DNA of 64,000 nucleotides from an uncultured Rhizobium sp. (GTDB lineage Bacteria; Pseudomonadota; Alphaproteobacteria; Rhizobiales; Rhizobiaceae): NCBI GenBank assembly GCA_945952315.1, contig CAMFIE010000006.1, positions 62,001 to 126,000 of the forward strand, read 5' to 3'. Shown piece by piece: positions 18,405 to 26,500 of this stretch (position 1 is its first letter; each line of letters starts with the position of its first letter). The notes under the pieces were generated by a model. It saw only the letters and a program-made list of their open reading frames with translations, ran no database searches and was not told where the DNA came from. The position numbers and the translations under genes were made by a program.

Positions 18405-18714
18405 GGCGCTTCGCTGGTTTTTGCCAAGACCCCCACCCCGGCCCTCCCCACAAGGGGGAGGGAGAGGGTTGAGGGTGTCGAACCATCCCCGCACACTCGA
18501 CCGTCATCCTCGGGCTTGACCCGAGGATCTGCCACAAGAGGCGACACACAATAGGGTTGAGACTATGGACGCGACAGCAGATCCTCGGGACAAGCCCGAG
18601 GATGACGGCGGAGATGTTTTCTTTTCACCTCTGAGGTACGGCAACCTCGACCTGCCCCCTCCCCCTTGTGGGGAGGGCCGGGGTGGGGGTCCGGGCAAAA
18701 AATTGCGAAGCGCC
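18405..18714. repeat. Nested inverted-repeat element between dxs and DUF4424 genes
   Basis: Outer arms of about 58 bases (18405-18462 and 18657-18714) are nearly perfect reverse complements. Both begin at the outside with GGCGCTTCGC and end inside with CCCTCCCCACAAGGGGGAGG. The same arms recur at 37785-37931, so this is a dispersed palindromic family. The interior carries a second inverted repeat described separately. The right end overlaps the stop codon of the DUF4424 gene. No ORF of a transposase is present; it is a non-autonomous, REP/RIME-like element. Confidence 0.85.
18501..18608. repeat. Inner palindromic repeat pair (TCATCCTCGGG family)
   Basis: Two 31-base units, 18501-18531 and 18578-18608, are reverse complements with one mismatch. 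Each unit is itself a hairpin: CCTCGGG and CCCGAGG flank a four-base centre (CTTGA-type). This motif is known to me as a frequent intergenic palindrome in rhizobial and other alphaproteobacterial genomes. Here it lies inside a second repeat family, suggesting one element landed in another. Confidence 0.75.
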
Positions 18715-19739
18715 TATTGCTCCACGTTCTGCTTGCCGACCATCAGGATGTCGATGTCCCGTTCGGGGCTGAAATCCTTTTTGCGGATTTCGAAGGTGGT
18801 GGGGCCGGTCTTTTTCACGTCGTCGCCGCAGAAGCTGATGATCGTGTTTTCGTTGCCCTTGCCCTTGTCGATGGTGAGGTGGAAATCGCCAATATTACCG
18901 TACCAGTTGGCACCGGTGGTGAGCACGTAGGAGAGCCACTGCTCGAAATAATAGGTGCCCTCGTTGGCCTTCTGCTCCGCCTCGAACCTGGCGGAGGCCT
19001 TCATGAAGGCATCGTCGATGCAGTATTTCTGCTTGTATTCATTATAGCTGTCGCCCGGCTTGCCGTCGGCGATATAGGTCATCGCGACGGTGCCGCCGAC
19101 ACTCGGCTTGTAGGTGTGATGCACCGTCACCGTCTTGCCTGCAGGAAAGGTGGTGCGCCACCAGTAGGTGGTGGTGACCCGCCAGTTGGGATCGTTTTCG
19201 GCGGCCTGCGGCTCGCCGGGCGCGGGCGTGTTGCGGATCAGGAAGCCGCGCGCAACCCAGTCTTTCGCCACGTCTTCGGGAAGCGCGTTGAGCTTGGCAA
19301 AGGCCGCCTCGTTGGCCGCGATTTTCGGAATGCCCTGCTTTTCGAGCTCCGCCGTCACGTCCAGCGTTCCGGCAAAAACCTTCTGCTCCAGTTGGGGTTC
19401 GATCCTGACGCCATCCTGCGTGACGGCGAAATCCATGAAATTCTCGCTGTCAAAGTTGGGCACGCCCTGATTGCTGCCCGGATCGATCATCAGATCCGGC
19501 ATCGGAAAGGCAACGATGGATTCGACATCGTGATCGGTCCGGTTCTGGTAGACATAATCCACCCGCACCTCGCTCGGCGAGATGTAGAGATCCTCCTTGT
19601 CCATCGAGATCTCTTCGGTGGTGGCAATCACCAGCCCGCCCGCCTTCAGCACCGCCATCGTGTCATTGGCCATGGCCTTGCCCGGCGAAACGCCGGCAAG
19701 GATGAGAGGAAGGGCAAGTGTAGTCAGCGAAGGGCGCAT
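18714..19739 (-). CDS. DUF4424 family secreted protein, copy A
   Basis: This 341-residue protein has an N-terminal signal peptide (hydrophobic run to about residue 24, ending KAMA before NDTMAVLKAGGLV). The mature part matches the DUF4424 family: MDKEDLYISPSEVRVDYVY, SIVAFPMPDLM, PNFDSENFMDF and the C-terminal ISFCGDDVKKTG motif. It is probably periplasmic; family function is unknown. A paralogue follows at 19850-20872 on the same strand, with 110 bases between copy A's start and copy B's stop. The stop codon lies on the end of a dispersed repeat. Two further Cys (KQKYCIDDAF and SFCGDD) could form a disulfide. Confidence 0.85.
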   Translation of the reverse strand: MRPSLTTLALPLILAGVSPGKAMANDTMAVLKAGGLVIATTEEISMDKEDLYISPSEVRVDYVYQNRTDHDVESIVAFPMPDLMIDPGSNQGVPNFDSENFMDFAVTQDGVRIEPQLEQKVFAGTLDVTAELEKQGIPKIAANEAAFAKLNALPEDVAKDWVARGFLIRNTPAPGEPQAAENDPNWRVTTTYWWRTTFPAGKTVTVHHTYKPSVGGTVAMTYIADGKPGDSYNEYKQKYCIDDAFMKASARFEAEQKANEGTYYFEQWLSYVLTTGANWYGNIGDFHLTIDKGKGNENTIISFCGDDVKKTGPTTFEIRKKDFSPERDIDILMVGKQNVEQ

Positions 19740-19849
19740 GATGGGTCCTGTGGCGGGCGAATGGAAGAGACTTTACCTTAGATACGGGGCGCGCACGGGC
19801 CGTCAACCGGGAAATCGCGTCTCCGGTTCGGGGCCTGTCCGGTTGCGGT

Positions 19850-20872
19850 TCACTGCGAGGCCTGCAGGAAATAGACCCCGAAATCCTCCCCGAAGGGAAC
19901 GCCGTTCCAGTTGAACGAGTAGGTGGTGGCACCGGTCTTCTTCACATCCTCGCCGCAGAAGGACACCAGCGTTTCGGGATCGCCCTTGTCGATCACGACC
20001 TTCAGATCACCGCGCTTCACAGCGGGCGCGAAGTCCGGCATGCGCACGGTCAGTTTTTGCTCGAGAAGCCCTGAAGAATTTCCGTCGTTCAGGATCTTTG
20101 CAATCGGCTTCAAGATGCTGTCATCCATGCAATAGGTGGCGATATCCGCCTTCGAGGGGACGACAGACCTGCCATTGCCGTCTATTGCGAAGTCGTTGTT
20201 GGCGGCAGGAACCGCGTCGCTGGTGACAACGAGATTGACAGTCTTGCCGGCGGGCAGCACGAGATCGAAATGGGCGGCAGAGCGCAGCCGCCAGCCCGGA
20301 AACAGCCTGGGCGGGCCGTCCACCATGCTCGGCACGACGATACCGCGCCGCTGCCAGTCGGCCAGCGTCTTTTCATCCTGCCCGCCGAAACCGTCGGAGG
20401 AGATCTCGACCTCCTGGACCAGACTGAGACCGGCATTTTCGAGATCGGCCGTCACATCCATGTTGGCCACATCGGCATGCTGCTCGAATTCAAGATCCAC
20501 GGATTTCCCGTTGACGGTCGCGGCGACATTCATGAAATTTTCGTCGTCCGGGTTTGGCGGGTAAGAGCCGGGCGCATGGGCCGGATTGAGATCCGGAAGC
20601 GGTATGGCGACGAGCGTCTGGATATCCGCCTTCGTATCATTGGAGAGGACCATGTCGAAGGTCACCGACTTTTGCGACAGGGTCATGGTCTCGCTGGTGA
20701 TCGCGTAGCTGTCGGCCTCCGGCTCGCCCGCATAGGTGATGACCGGATGGAACGTGGGCAGGGCGACGACCGTTTCGTCCGCAAAGGCGACCGGCGGCAA
20801 CAAAGCCAGACCCAGCGCTGCGAGCGCCACCTGTTTTCCCCGCACGCGACCGCGTCCTTCACCCCTGTGCAT
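19850..20872 (-). CDS. DUF4424 family secreted protein, copy B
   Basis: This is the second DUF4424 member, 340 residues from ATG 20872, chosen because GGGGAGGG precedes it; the frame is open to 20935 without a good site. A signal peptide ends near PPVAFADETVV. Shared landmarks with copy A are SETMTLSQKSVTFDMVLSN, LVAIPLPDLNPAH, PDDENFMNVA, TYCMDDSI and VSFCGEDVKKTGATTY, so the two are clearly paralogous though diverged (by eye about a third identical). Its function is unknown; it is presumably periplasmic. The pair separates dxs from tlyA, which are usually close together in rhizobia, suggesting insertion of the DUF4424 pair and repeats there. Confidence 0.82.
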   Translation of the reverse strand: MHRGEGRGRVRGKQVALAALGLALLPPVAFADETVVALPTFHPVITYAGEPEADSYAITSETMTLSQKSVTFDMVLSNDTKADIQTLVAIPLPDLNPAHAPGSYPPNPDDENFMNVAATVNGKSVDLEFEQHADVANMDVTADLENAGLSLVQEVEISSDGFGGQDEKTLADWQRRGIVVPSMVDGPPRLFPGWRLRSAAHFDLVLPAGKTVNLVVTSDAVPAANNDFAIDGNGRSVVPSKADIATYCMDDSILKPIAKILNDGNSSGLLEQKLTVRMPDFAPAVKRGDLKVVIDKGDPETLVSFCGEDVKKTGATTYSFNWNGVPFGEDFGVYFLQASQ

Positions 20873-21025
20873 GTACAGCCCTCCCCGGCTTTGCTTATTA
20901 TCAAACAATATTTCTAAATAGAAAAATGCAGTCAATCACGCCGAAACGATCCAAAGCGCTATTGGACGGCGGGGCGCGGACAAAAAACGCTTGCAAGCCC
21001 TGCCCTTTGCCCCCATTGGGAGGCG

Positions 21026-21772
21026 ATGAGCACACAAAACCAGCGTCTGGACCAGATCCTCCTTGCCCGCGGCCTTGTCGCGAGCCGGTCGCGTGCGCGC
21101 GATGCCATCGAGCGCGGCACTGTTCAGGTGGAGGGCAAGGTGGTGGTGAAGCCCAGCCAGACCTTTGCCGAAGGCGTGTCGATCACCATTGCCGATCCGG
21201 CGCAGGACTATGTCTCCCGCGCGGCGCTGAAGCTGAAGGCGGCACTTGCGCATTTCGGCCTCTCGCCGGAAGGCCGCACCTGTCTGGATGTCGGGGCCTC
21301 GACCGGCGGCTTCACCGACGTGCTGCTGAAGGCGGGGGCTGCCCATGTGCTCGCCATCGATGTGGGCCACGAGCAGATGCATCCGCGGCTGAAGGCCGAT
21401 CCGCGCGTCACCAATATCGAGGGGCTGAATGCCCGTCATCTCGTGGCCGAAGACCTCGGCAACCGCGCCTTTTCGGTGGTGGTGTCGGATGTCTCCTTCA
21501 TCTCGCTGAAGCTCGCGCTGCCGCCCGCCCTTGACCTTGCCGAGCCCGGCTCCTTTGCCGTGCTGCTGGTCAAGCCGCAATTCGAGGCGGGGCGCGAGGC
21601 GATCAGCAAGGCGGGGCTTCTGAAGGCGCCGGAAACCGCACCGGATGTGGCGGCCTCGCTCGAGCACTGGTTCGTCTCCGAGATGGGCTGGAAAAGCCTC
21701 GGCCTCATTCCCTCGCCGATTGCGGGCGGCGATGGCAATCAGGAATATCTCTTGGCAGGATGGAAAGCATGA
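21026..21772 (+). CDS. tlyA: TlyA family rRNA 2'-O-methyltransferase
   Basis: This 248-residue protein has an N-terminal S4 RNA-binding domain (QRLDQILLARGLVASRSRAR, about residues 5-65) and a FtsJ-like methyltransferase domain (CLDVGASTGGFTDVLLKAGA for SAM binding, then VVSDVSFISLKLALPP and VLLVKPQFEAGR). TlyA enzymes methylate 2'-O of cytidines in 16S and/or 23S rRNA; other members are called haemolysins from early work. GGGAGGCG precedes ATG 21026. Its stop overlaps the rlmD start (ATGA at 21769-21772), so the two rRNA-modifying genes are translationally coupled. Confidence 0.92.
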   Translation: MSTQNQRLDQILLARGLVASRSRARDAIERGTVQVEGKVVVKPSQTFAEGVSITIADPAQDYVSRAALKLKAALAHFGLSPEGRTCLDVGASTGGFTDVLLKAGAAHVLAIDVGHEQMHPRLKADPRVTNIEGLNARHLVAEDLGNRAFSVVVSDVSFISLKLALPPALDLAEPGSFAVLLVKPQFEAGREAISKAGLLKAPETAPDVAASLEHWFVSEMGWKSLGLIPSPIAGGDGNQEYLLAGWKA

Positions 21773-23034
21773 GCACCGAAACCGTGACAATCGAGAAGCT
21801 GGGCGGCGAAGGCGATGGCATTGCCTATGGCCCGCAGGGGCCGGTTTTCGTGCCCTTCACGGTGCCCGGCGATCAGGTGGCGATTGCGCGCGTGAAGAAC
21901 CGGGGCACGGTGATGTCGATTGCGACCGCCTCGCCCGACCGGCAGGAACCCGCCTGCCGCCATTTCGGCCCGGATGGTGAAAACGGTGCCTGCGGCGGCT
22001 GCTCGCTGCAGCATGTGCGCGACGCGGCCTATCGCGACTGGAAGCGCGCGCTGGTGGTGGATGCGCTGAAGGCCAAGGGTCTGACGCCGGAGGTTGCCCC
22101 GCTGGTGGCCGCCCATCCCGGCGAGCGGCGCAGGCTTTCCTTTGCCGCCCGCAAGACCGAAAAGGAGTTGCTGCTCGGTTTCAACCAGGCTGAAAGCCAC
22201 CAGATCGTGTCGCTTGGCGAATGTCCGGTCGCAACGCCTGGCATTGCCGGGCGTCTGGATGTGATCCGCCGCATCGGCCGCGCGGTTTCGCAGAATGCCG
22301 ATCCGTTCAAGCTCACCGTCACCGAGACGCTGAGCGGGCTCGATATCGCCGCTGATGGCGTGAAGGCGCTGGAAGACAAGGCGCGGCGGGCGGCGATCGA
22401 AACCGTTCTCGGCGAGCGCGGCATTGCCCGTGTCACCGTCAATGGCGAGGTGCTGGTGGAGCCGCAGCGCCCGGAACTGGATTTCGGCGGCGTTACCGTC
22501 ACCCCTCCCCCCGGCGGTTTCACGCAGGCGACCCGCGAGGCCGAAGAGGTGATGGCCGGGCTGGTGATCGAGGCGGTCGGCAAGGCGAAGAAGGTGATCG
22601 ATCTCTTTGCAGGCTCCGGCACATTCGCGTTGCGCCTTGCCCGCAAGGCCCGGGTGCATGCGGTGGAAGGCGAGGCGGCAGCGCTTGCCGCGCTCGATCA
22701 GGCCGCCCGCCGCGCACAGGGACTGAAGCCGGTGACCGTCGAGAAGCGCGACCTCTTCCGCCGCCCGATGATGGCCAGCGAACTCAAGGCCTATGACGCC
22801 ATCGTCTTCGATCCGCCGCGCGCCGGTGCCGAGGCGCAGGTCAAGGAAATGCTCCGCTCGGGCGTGAAAACCGTGGTTGCCGTGAGCTGCAACCCGCTGA
22901 CGCTCGCCCGCGACCTCGCCCTTCTGGCAGACGCCGGTTACACGATCCGCACCGTCACCCCCATCGACCAGTTCCTCTGGACCCCGCATGTGGAAGCGGT
23001 GGCCGTGCTGGAAAAGCAGGAGAAGAAGAAATGA
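21769..23034 (+). CDS. rlmD: RlmD/RumA-type 23S rRNA (uracil-C5)-methyltransferase
   Basis: This protein is 421 residues from ATG 21769. It has an N-terminal TRAM-like region (TVTIEKLGGEGDGIAYGPQG), then an iron-sulfur cysteine set (Cys63, Cys75, Cys78 and the Cys of LGECPV), and a C-terminal methyltransferase domain: DLFAGSGTFALRLAR, VFDPPRAGAEAQ and the catalytic cysteine in AVSCNPLTLARDL. It methylates uridine C5 in 23S rRNA or tRNA; the exact site cannot be told between RlmD, RlmC and TrmA-like members. It is translationally coupled to tlyA upstream and to a 65-residue ORF downstream. Confidence 0.9.
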   Translation: MSTETVTIEKLGGEGDGIAYGPQGPVFVPFTVPGDQVAIARVKNRGTVMSIATASPDRQEPACRHFGPDGENGACGGCSLQHVRDAAYRDWKRALVVDALKAKGLTPEVAPLVAAHPGERRRLSFAARKTEKELLLGFNQAESHQIVSLGECPVATPGIAGRLDVIRRIGRAVSQNADPFKLTVTETLSGLDIAADGVKALEDKARRAAIETVLGERGIARVTVNGEVLVEPQRPELDFGGVTVTPPPGGFTQATREAEEVMAGLVIEAVGKAKKVIDLFAGSGTFALRLARKARVHAVEGEAAALAALDQAARRAQGLKPVTVEKRDLFRRPMMASELKAYDAIVFDPPRAGAEAQVKEMLRSGVKTVVAVSCNPLTLARDLALLADAGYTIRTVTPIDQFLWTPHVEAVAVLEKQEKKK

Positions 23035-23228
23035 CCACGGCAGATCAGGCATCCGCAAAGCCGCAGGCGAGTTTTCGGCTGGTGAAGCAGAGCAATGGCA
23101 CCTGGTGGTTCCAGCTCACCTGGCGCGGGGTCACGCAGCCGCTCGCCGGGCCGTTCCGCAGCCAGATCGATGCGGCAGGCGCTGCCCAGCAGGCGGCGAA
23201 GGCCTTCGAGGCGCGGCTGAAGAAATAG
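23031..23228 (+). CDS. Small hypothetical protein coupled to rlmD
   Basis: This 65-residue ORF starts within the rlmD stop (ATGA overlap at 23031-23034), which strongly suggests it is translated. It has a polar N-terminus, then FRLVKQSNGTWWFQLTWRG, and an Ala-rich C-terminal helix ending in a basic tail. The aromatic, strand-rich centre could fit a small beta-sheet nucleic-acid-binding fold, but I do not recognise a family. Its stop codon directly abuts the stop of the convergent DUF4267-like gene. Confidence 0.6.
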   Translation: MTTADQASAKPQASFRLVKQSNGTWWFQLTWRGVTQPLAGPFRSQIDAAGAAQQAAKAFEARLKK

Positions 23229-23609
23229 TCAGATCATCATCCAGGTGCCGAAAATCACCAGCACCGCCGCGTGGCTCGCGCGGCGGATGCACAGATTGGG
23301 ACTGGCAAGCGGCAGAAGGATCATCACATCCAGCAGGCAGGTGAGTGCCGCGCAATAGGCGATCACCGCGATCGGCAACTTCATGCCGAGCGCCAGAAAC
23401 ACCAGCGCCGCCAGCGACAGGCTGATATTGCGGGCACCGTAATATTGCACATAGACCAGCGGATTGTGATAGCCGACCGTGAGCCCGAAACGGTGCAGGC
23501 TGCTGGCGGGCCTCACCAGCGATTGCAGGCCCAGCCACAGCATCACCACCGCAGCGCAAAGCGCCAACCAGCTTGTCGGTGATGTCCAGCTCAATATGTC
23601 CGTCGTCAT
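23229..23609 (-). CDS. DUF4267-like small membrane protein
   Basis: This 126-residue protein has four predicted membrane helices (about 17-33, 62-78, 80-100 and 110-126). GLTVGYHNPLVYVQYYGARN between the first and second helices recalls the DUF4267 family of small integral membrane proteins, whose function is unknown. It lies alone on the minus strand between an rRNA methyltransferase operon and a crotonase gene. Only the membrane nature is directly supported. Confidence 0.68.
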   Translation of the reverse strand: MTTDILSWTSPTSWLALCAAVVMLWLGLQSLVRPASSLHRFGLTVGYHNPLVYVQYYGARNISLSLAALVFLALGMKLPIAVIAYCAALTCLLDVMILLPLASPNLCIRRASHAAVLVIFGTWMMI

Positions 23610-23675
23610 TCCAACCCTCCCGGAATAATCCGGAAGGTAAATGATTAACCCTAATTTAGCAATACTTATAAGACA

Positions 23676-24437
23676 TTACTTCTTGCGCGCCATGAACTGC
23701 TGGAAGGCGGCCATGGCTTCGGCGCTGCGGATCTGGGCGGAGAAATGCCGGGCCTCTTCCTCGATGCGGGCGGCAACGCCATCGCGGCTCTTGCGCAGGA
23801 GATCGCGGGCAATCTTCATCGCCTGCGGCGGCTTGGCGGCAAGCGAGGCGGCGGTGGCAAGGGTTGCCTCCTCCAGCGTCTCTTCCGGCACGACCTTCCA
23901 GATCAGGCCTGCCGCGCGGGCCTCCTCGGCGGTAAAGCCCTCGCCTGCGGCAAACATCGCAAAGGCGCGCTGATGGCCCATGATCATCGGTCCGAGCAGG
24001 GTCGAGGCCGCTTCCGGCACCAGTGCCAGATCGGTGAACGGCGTCTTGAACAGGCTGCGCGGCGTGGCAAGGCTGAGGTCGCAATGGAGATTGATCGTCG
24101 TGCCGATACCGATGGCGAGACCGTCCACACCCGAGACCAGCGGCTTTTCCACCGCAACCACGGTCATCAGAAAATCGAACACTTCCTTGCCCATTTCGCC
24201 GGTCGTGGCAAAGGCGAGAAAATCCGCCATGTCATTGCCGGCGGAAAAGGCGCCGGGCGTGCCGAGCAACGCAATCGCGCGGATCGTCTCGTCGCGATTG
24301 GCCTCCTGAAGCGCCTGCGTCAGCGCCAGATACATCGGCCGGGTGATCGCGTTCTTCTTGTCCGGGCGGTTGAAGCGCAGCACCAGCACGCCGGGATGCG
24401 CGGCCGGTCGTTCGATCAGGATATGGTCGGTCATCAA
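23676..24437 (-). CDS. Enoyl-CoA hydratase/isomerase (crotonase) family protein
   Basis: This 253-residue protein has the crotonase fold: RFNRPDKKNAITRPMY at the N-terminus, the oxyanion-hole segment GAFSAGNDMADF, VDGLAIGIGTTINLHCDLSLA, then FTDLALVPEAASTLLGP. The residue equivalent to the second catalytic glutamate falls in the PEAAS segment, so hydratase or isomerase activity is plausible, but substrate is not defined. It follows the acyl-CoA dehydrogenase gene by seven bases on the same strand, so the two probably act consecutively in oxidation of an acyl-CoA. Confidence 0.87.
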   Translation of the reverse strand: MMTDHILIERPAAHPGVLVLRFNRPDKKNAITRPMYLALTQALQEANRDETIRAIALLGTPGAFSAGNDMADFLAFATTGEMGKEVFDFLMTVVAVEKPLVSGVDGLAIGIGTTINLHCDLSLATPRSLFKTPFTDLALVPEAASTLLGPMIMGHQRAFAMFAAGEGFTAEEARAAGLIWKVVPEETLEEATLATAASLAAKPPQAMKIARDLLRKSRDGVAARIEEEARHFSAQIRSAEAMAAFQQFMARKK

Positions 24438-24444
24438 AGGGTCC

Positions 24445-26229
24445 TTACATCAATAGCGCGCGGGCAGCCGCAAGGCTTGCGGCACCATTCAGCACCCGGT
24501 CCTTCAGCGCTGCGGTTTCGGCAATCAGGTTTTCGGCGGCAAAGCGGCAGAGCGCGGTGCGGTTTGCCTGTCCGCCATCGCCCGCCTCTGCCAGCGCGCC
24601 CTTGGCGAGATAGCAGCCGGTGAGCACGAGGCCGAACAGGCGCTGGTAGGGTGTCGCCCCGGCAAGCGCGGTCTCCACCTCGCCTGCCGCCTGTCTGGCA
24701 AGCAGCCATTCGGTGGTTTCGGAAAGATCGGCAAGCGAGGCCTCCAGCCGGGCCGCCGTCTCGCCGAAGTCGGGACGGTTCGAAGCCTTCACGGCATCAA
24801 CGATCTCCTTCAGCTCGGCGATGAAGCCGCGCACGTGATCGCCGCCGGAAAGCGGCAGCTTGCGGGCGACAAGGTCAATCGCCTGAATGCCGTTGGTGCC
24901 CTCGTAGATCGGGGCAATGCGGGCGTCGCGCAGATAACGCGCCGCGCCCGTTTCCTCGATGAAGCCCATGCCGCCATGCACCTGCACGCCAAGCGAGGCG
25001 ACATCGACGCCCGCATCGGTGGCAAAGCTCTTGGCAATCGGGGTGAGAAGGGCGGCCCGCTCCTGCCAGTGGCGGGCGGCATCGCCTTGCGTGTGATGGC
25101 TCATGTCGGTGGCGTGGGCGCAGGTGAAGCAGATCGCGCGCGAGCCCTGCGTCAGCGCCTTCATGGTCACCAGCATGCGGGCCACATCCGGATGTTCGAT
25201 GATCGGGCTCATGCCTTGCGCGGTGGAGCCGGGCGCCTTGCCCTGCGTGCGCTCCTTCGCATACTGGATCGCCTTCTGGGTCGCGGCCTCGCAGATCGCC
25301 ACGCCCTGCATGCCGACCGCAAGGCGGGCATTGTTCATCATCGTGAACATGCAGGCGAGACCCTTGTTTTCCTCGCCGACCAGATAGCCAACCGCGCCCT
25401 TTTCCGTGCCGAACTTGCCGTCACCATAGATCATGGTGCAGGTGGGCGAGCCGTGAATGCCGAGCTTGTGCTCGATGGAATGGGCGAAGAGATCATTGCG
25501 TGCGCCGAGCGAGCCATCGTCATTCACCAGGAATTTCGGCACCAGAAACAGCGAGATGCCGCGCGTGCCCGCTGGCGCATCCGGCAGGCGGGCAAGCACC
25601 AGATGGATGATATTTTCGGTCGCGTCATGCTCGCCCCAGGTGATGAAGATCTTCTGGCCGAAAATCCGGTAGGTGCCATCGCCCGCGCGCTCGGCCCGCG
25701 ATTTCATCACGCCGAGATCGGAGCCCGCATGCGGCTCGGTAAGGTTCATGGTGCCCGACCATTCACCGGAAACCATTTTGTGCAGGAATTTTTCCTTGAG
25801 TTCGGGCGCGCCGTGCTTTGCCACCGCATCGACCGCGCCCATGGTGAGCGTCGGGGCAAGCGCGAAGCCCATCGAGCCGGAATTCCACATTTCAAGGGCG
25901 GCGACATTCAGCATGTGTGGCAGTGCCTGCCCGCCAAACTCTTCCGGTGCCGTCAGGCTGTTCCAGCCGCCCTCGATGAACTGGCGGTAGAGATCGGCCC
26001 AGCCATCCGGCAGCGTCACCACGCCATCGCCGAGATGACGGGCCCCTTGCTTGTCGCCCTGCGGCCCAAGCGGCGCCACCACTTCGGTCGCGAGCCTGCC
26101 CGCTTCCAGAAGGATCGCCTCTGCCAGATCATCGGAGAGATCCCCGAGCGCGCCCTGTTCCAGTGCGGGCGCCAGCCCGGCCACATGGCGCAGCGTGAAC
26201 AGAATGTCTTCGACCGGAGCCTTGTACAT
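24445..26229 (-). CDS. Acyl-CoA dehydrogenase (large, DmdC/AcdH-type)
   Basis: This flavoprotein is 594 residues from ATG 26229 (GGGAGAAG upstream); the open frame continues to 26292 without homology. It is larger than classical 380-residue dehydrogenases and matches the 3-methylmercaptopropionyl-CoA dehydrogenase (DmdC)-like subfamily with an N-terminal MYKAPVEDILFTLRHVAGL extension and a C-terminal helical domain. Core motifs: MNLTEPHAGSDLGVMKSRA, FITWGEHDATEN, QVHGGMGFIEETGAARYLRD and IYEGTNGIQAIDL, the last containing the probable catalytic glutamate. With the adjacent crotonase it would start beta-oxidation of an unidentified acyl-CoA. A LiuR-type palindrome lies about 150 bases upstream. 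Confidence 0.9.
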   Translation of the reverse strand: MYKAPVEDILFTLRHVAGLAPALEQGALGDLSDDLAEAILLEAGRLATEVVAPLGPQGDKQGARHLGDGVVTLPDGWADLYRQFIEGGWNSLTAPEEFGGQALPHMLNVAALEMWNSGSMGFALAPTLTMGAVDAVAKHGAPELKEKFLHKMVSGEWSGTMNLTEPHAGSDLGVMKSRAERAGDGTYRIFGQKIFITWGEHDATENIIHLVLARLPDAPAGTRGISLFLVPKFLVNDDGSLGARNDLFAHSIEHKLGIHGSPTCTMIYGDGKFGTEKGAVGYLVGEENKGLACMFTMMNNARLAVGMQGVAICEAATQKAIQYAKERTQGKAPGSTAQGMSPIIEHPDVARMLVTMKALTQGSRAICFTCAHATDMSHHTQGDAARHWQERAALLTPIAKSFATDAGVDVASLGVQVHGGMGFIEETGAARYLRDARIAPIYEGTNGIQAIDLVARKLPLSGGDHVRGFIAELKEIVDAVKASNRPDFGETAARLEASLADLSETTEWLLARQAAGEVETALAGATPYQRLFGLVLTGCYLAKGALAEAGDGGQANRTALCRFAAENLIAETAALKDRVLNGAASLAAARALLM

Positions 26230-26377
26230 GCGTCTTCTCCCTGATTCCCGAAACCGCTTTGCCCAAGCATAGCCGAGCCATTCGCCCAGCAAAGCCCGAA
26301 TAGCAGGGCTTTGCCTAGTACTTAAGGCAAAGGCGATGGACTTTTGGCCTCTTCCTCACCCGCATGGCTAGTTTATT

Positions 26378-26393
26378 TTTACGTAAACGTCAA
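26378..26393. promoter_or_regulatory. LiuR-type palindrome between acyl-CoA dehydrogenase and 26501 genes
   Basis: TTTACGTAAACGTCAA is a pseudo-palindrome of form TTnACGTnnACGTnAA. It resembles the operators of LiuR/MerR-type regulators of branched-chain and fatty acid degradation in proteobacteria as I recall them. It lies in the divergent region, about 150 bases from the dehydrogenase start and about 108 from the plus-strand hypothetical gene. Regulator identity is inferred; no liuR gene is in the window. Confidence 0.5.
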
Positions 26394-26500
26394 TAATCCG
26401 GAGCAGGCAGAAGGACTGCAACATCCCGGCGCAAGCCTCGCGAAATTCGCGGACCTTAAGGTGGTTCCATCCGGAGACATTTCGGGCCGGAAGGACCTTT

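Noticed and set aside
18392-18713. Possible CRISPR or tandem repeat array
   Set aside because: The repeats are inverted arms of palindromic elements, not regularly spaced direct repeats with unique spacers.
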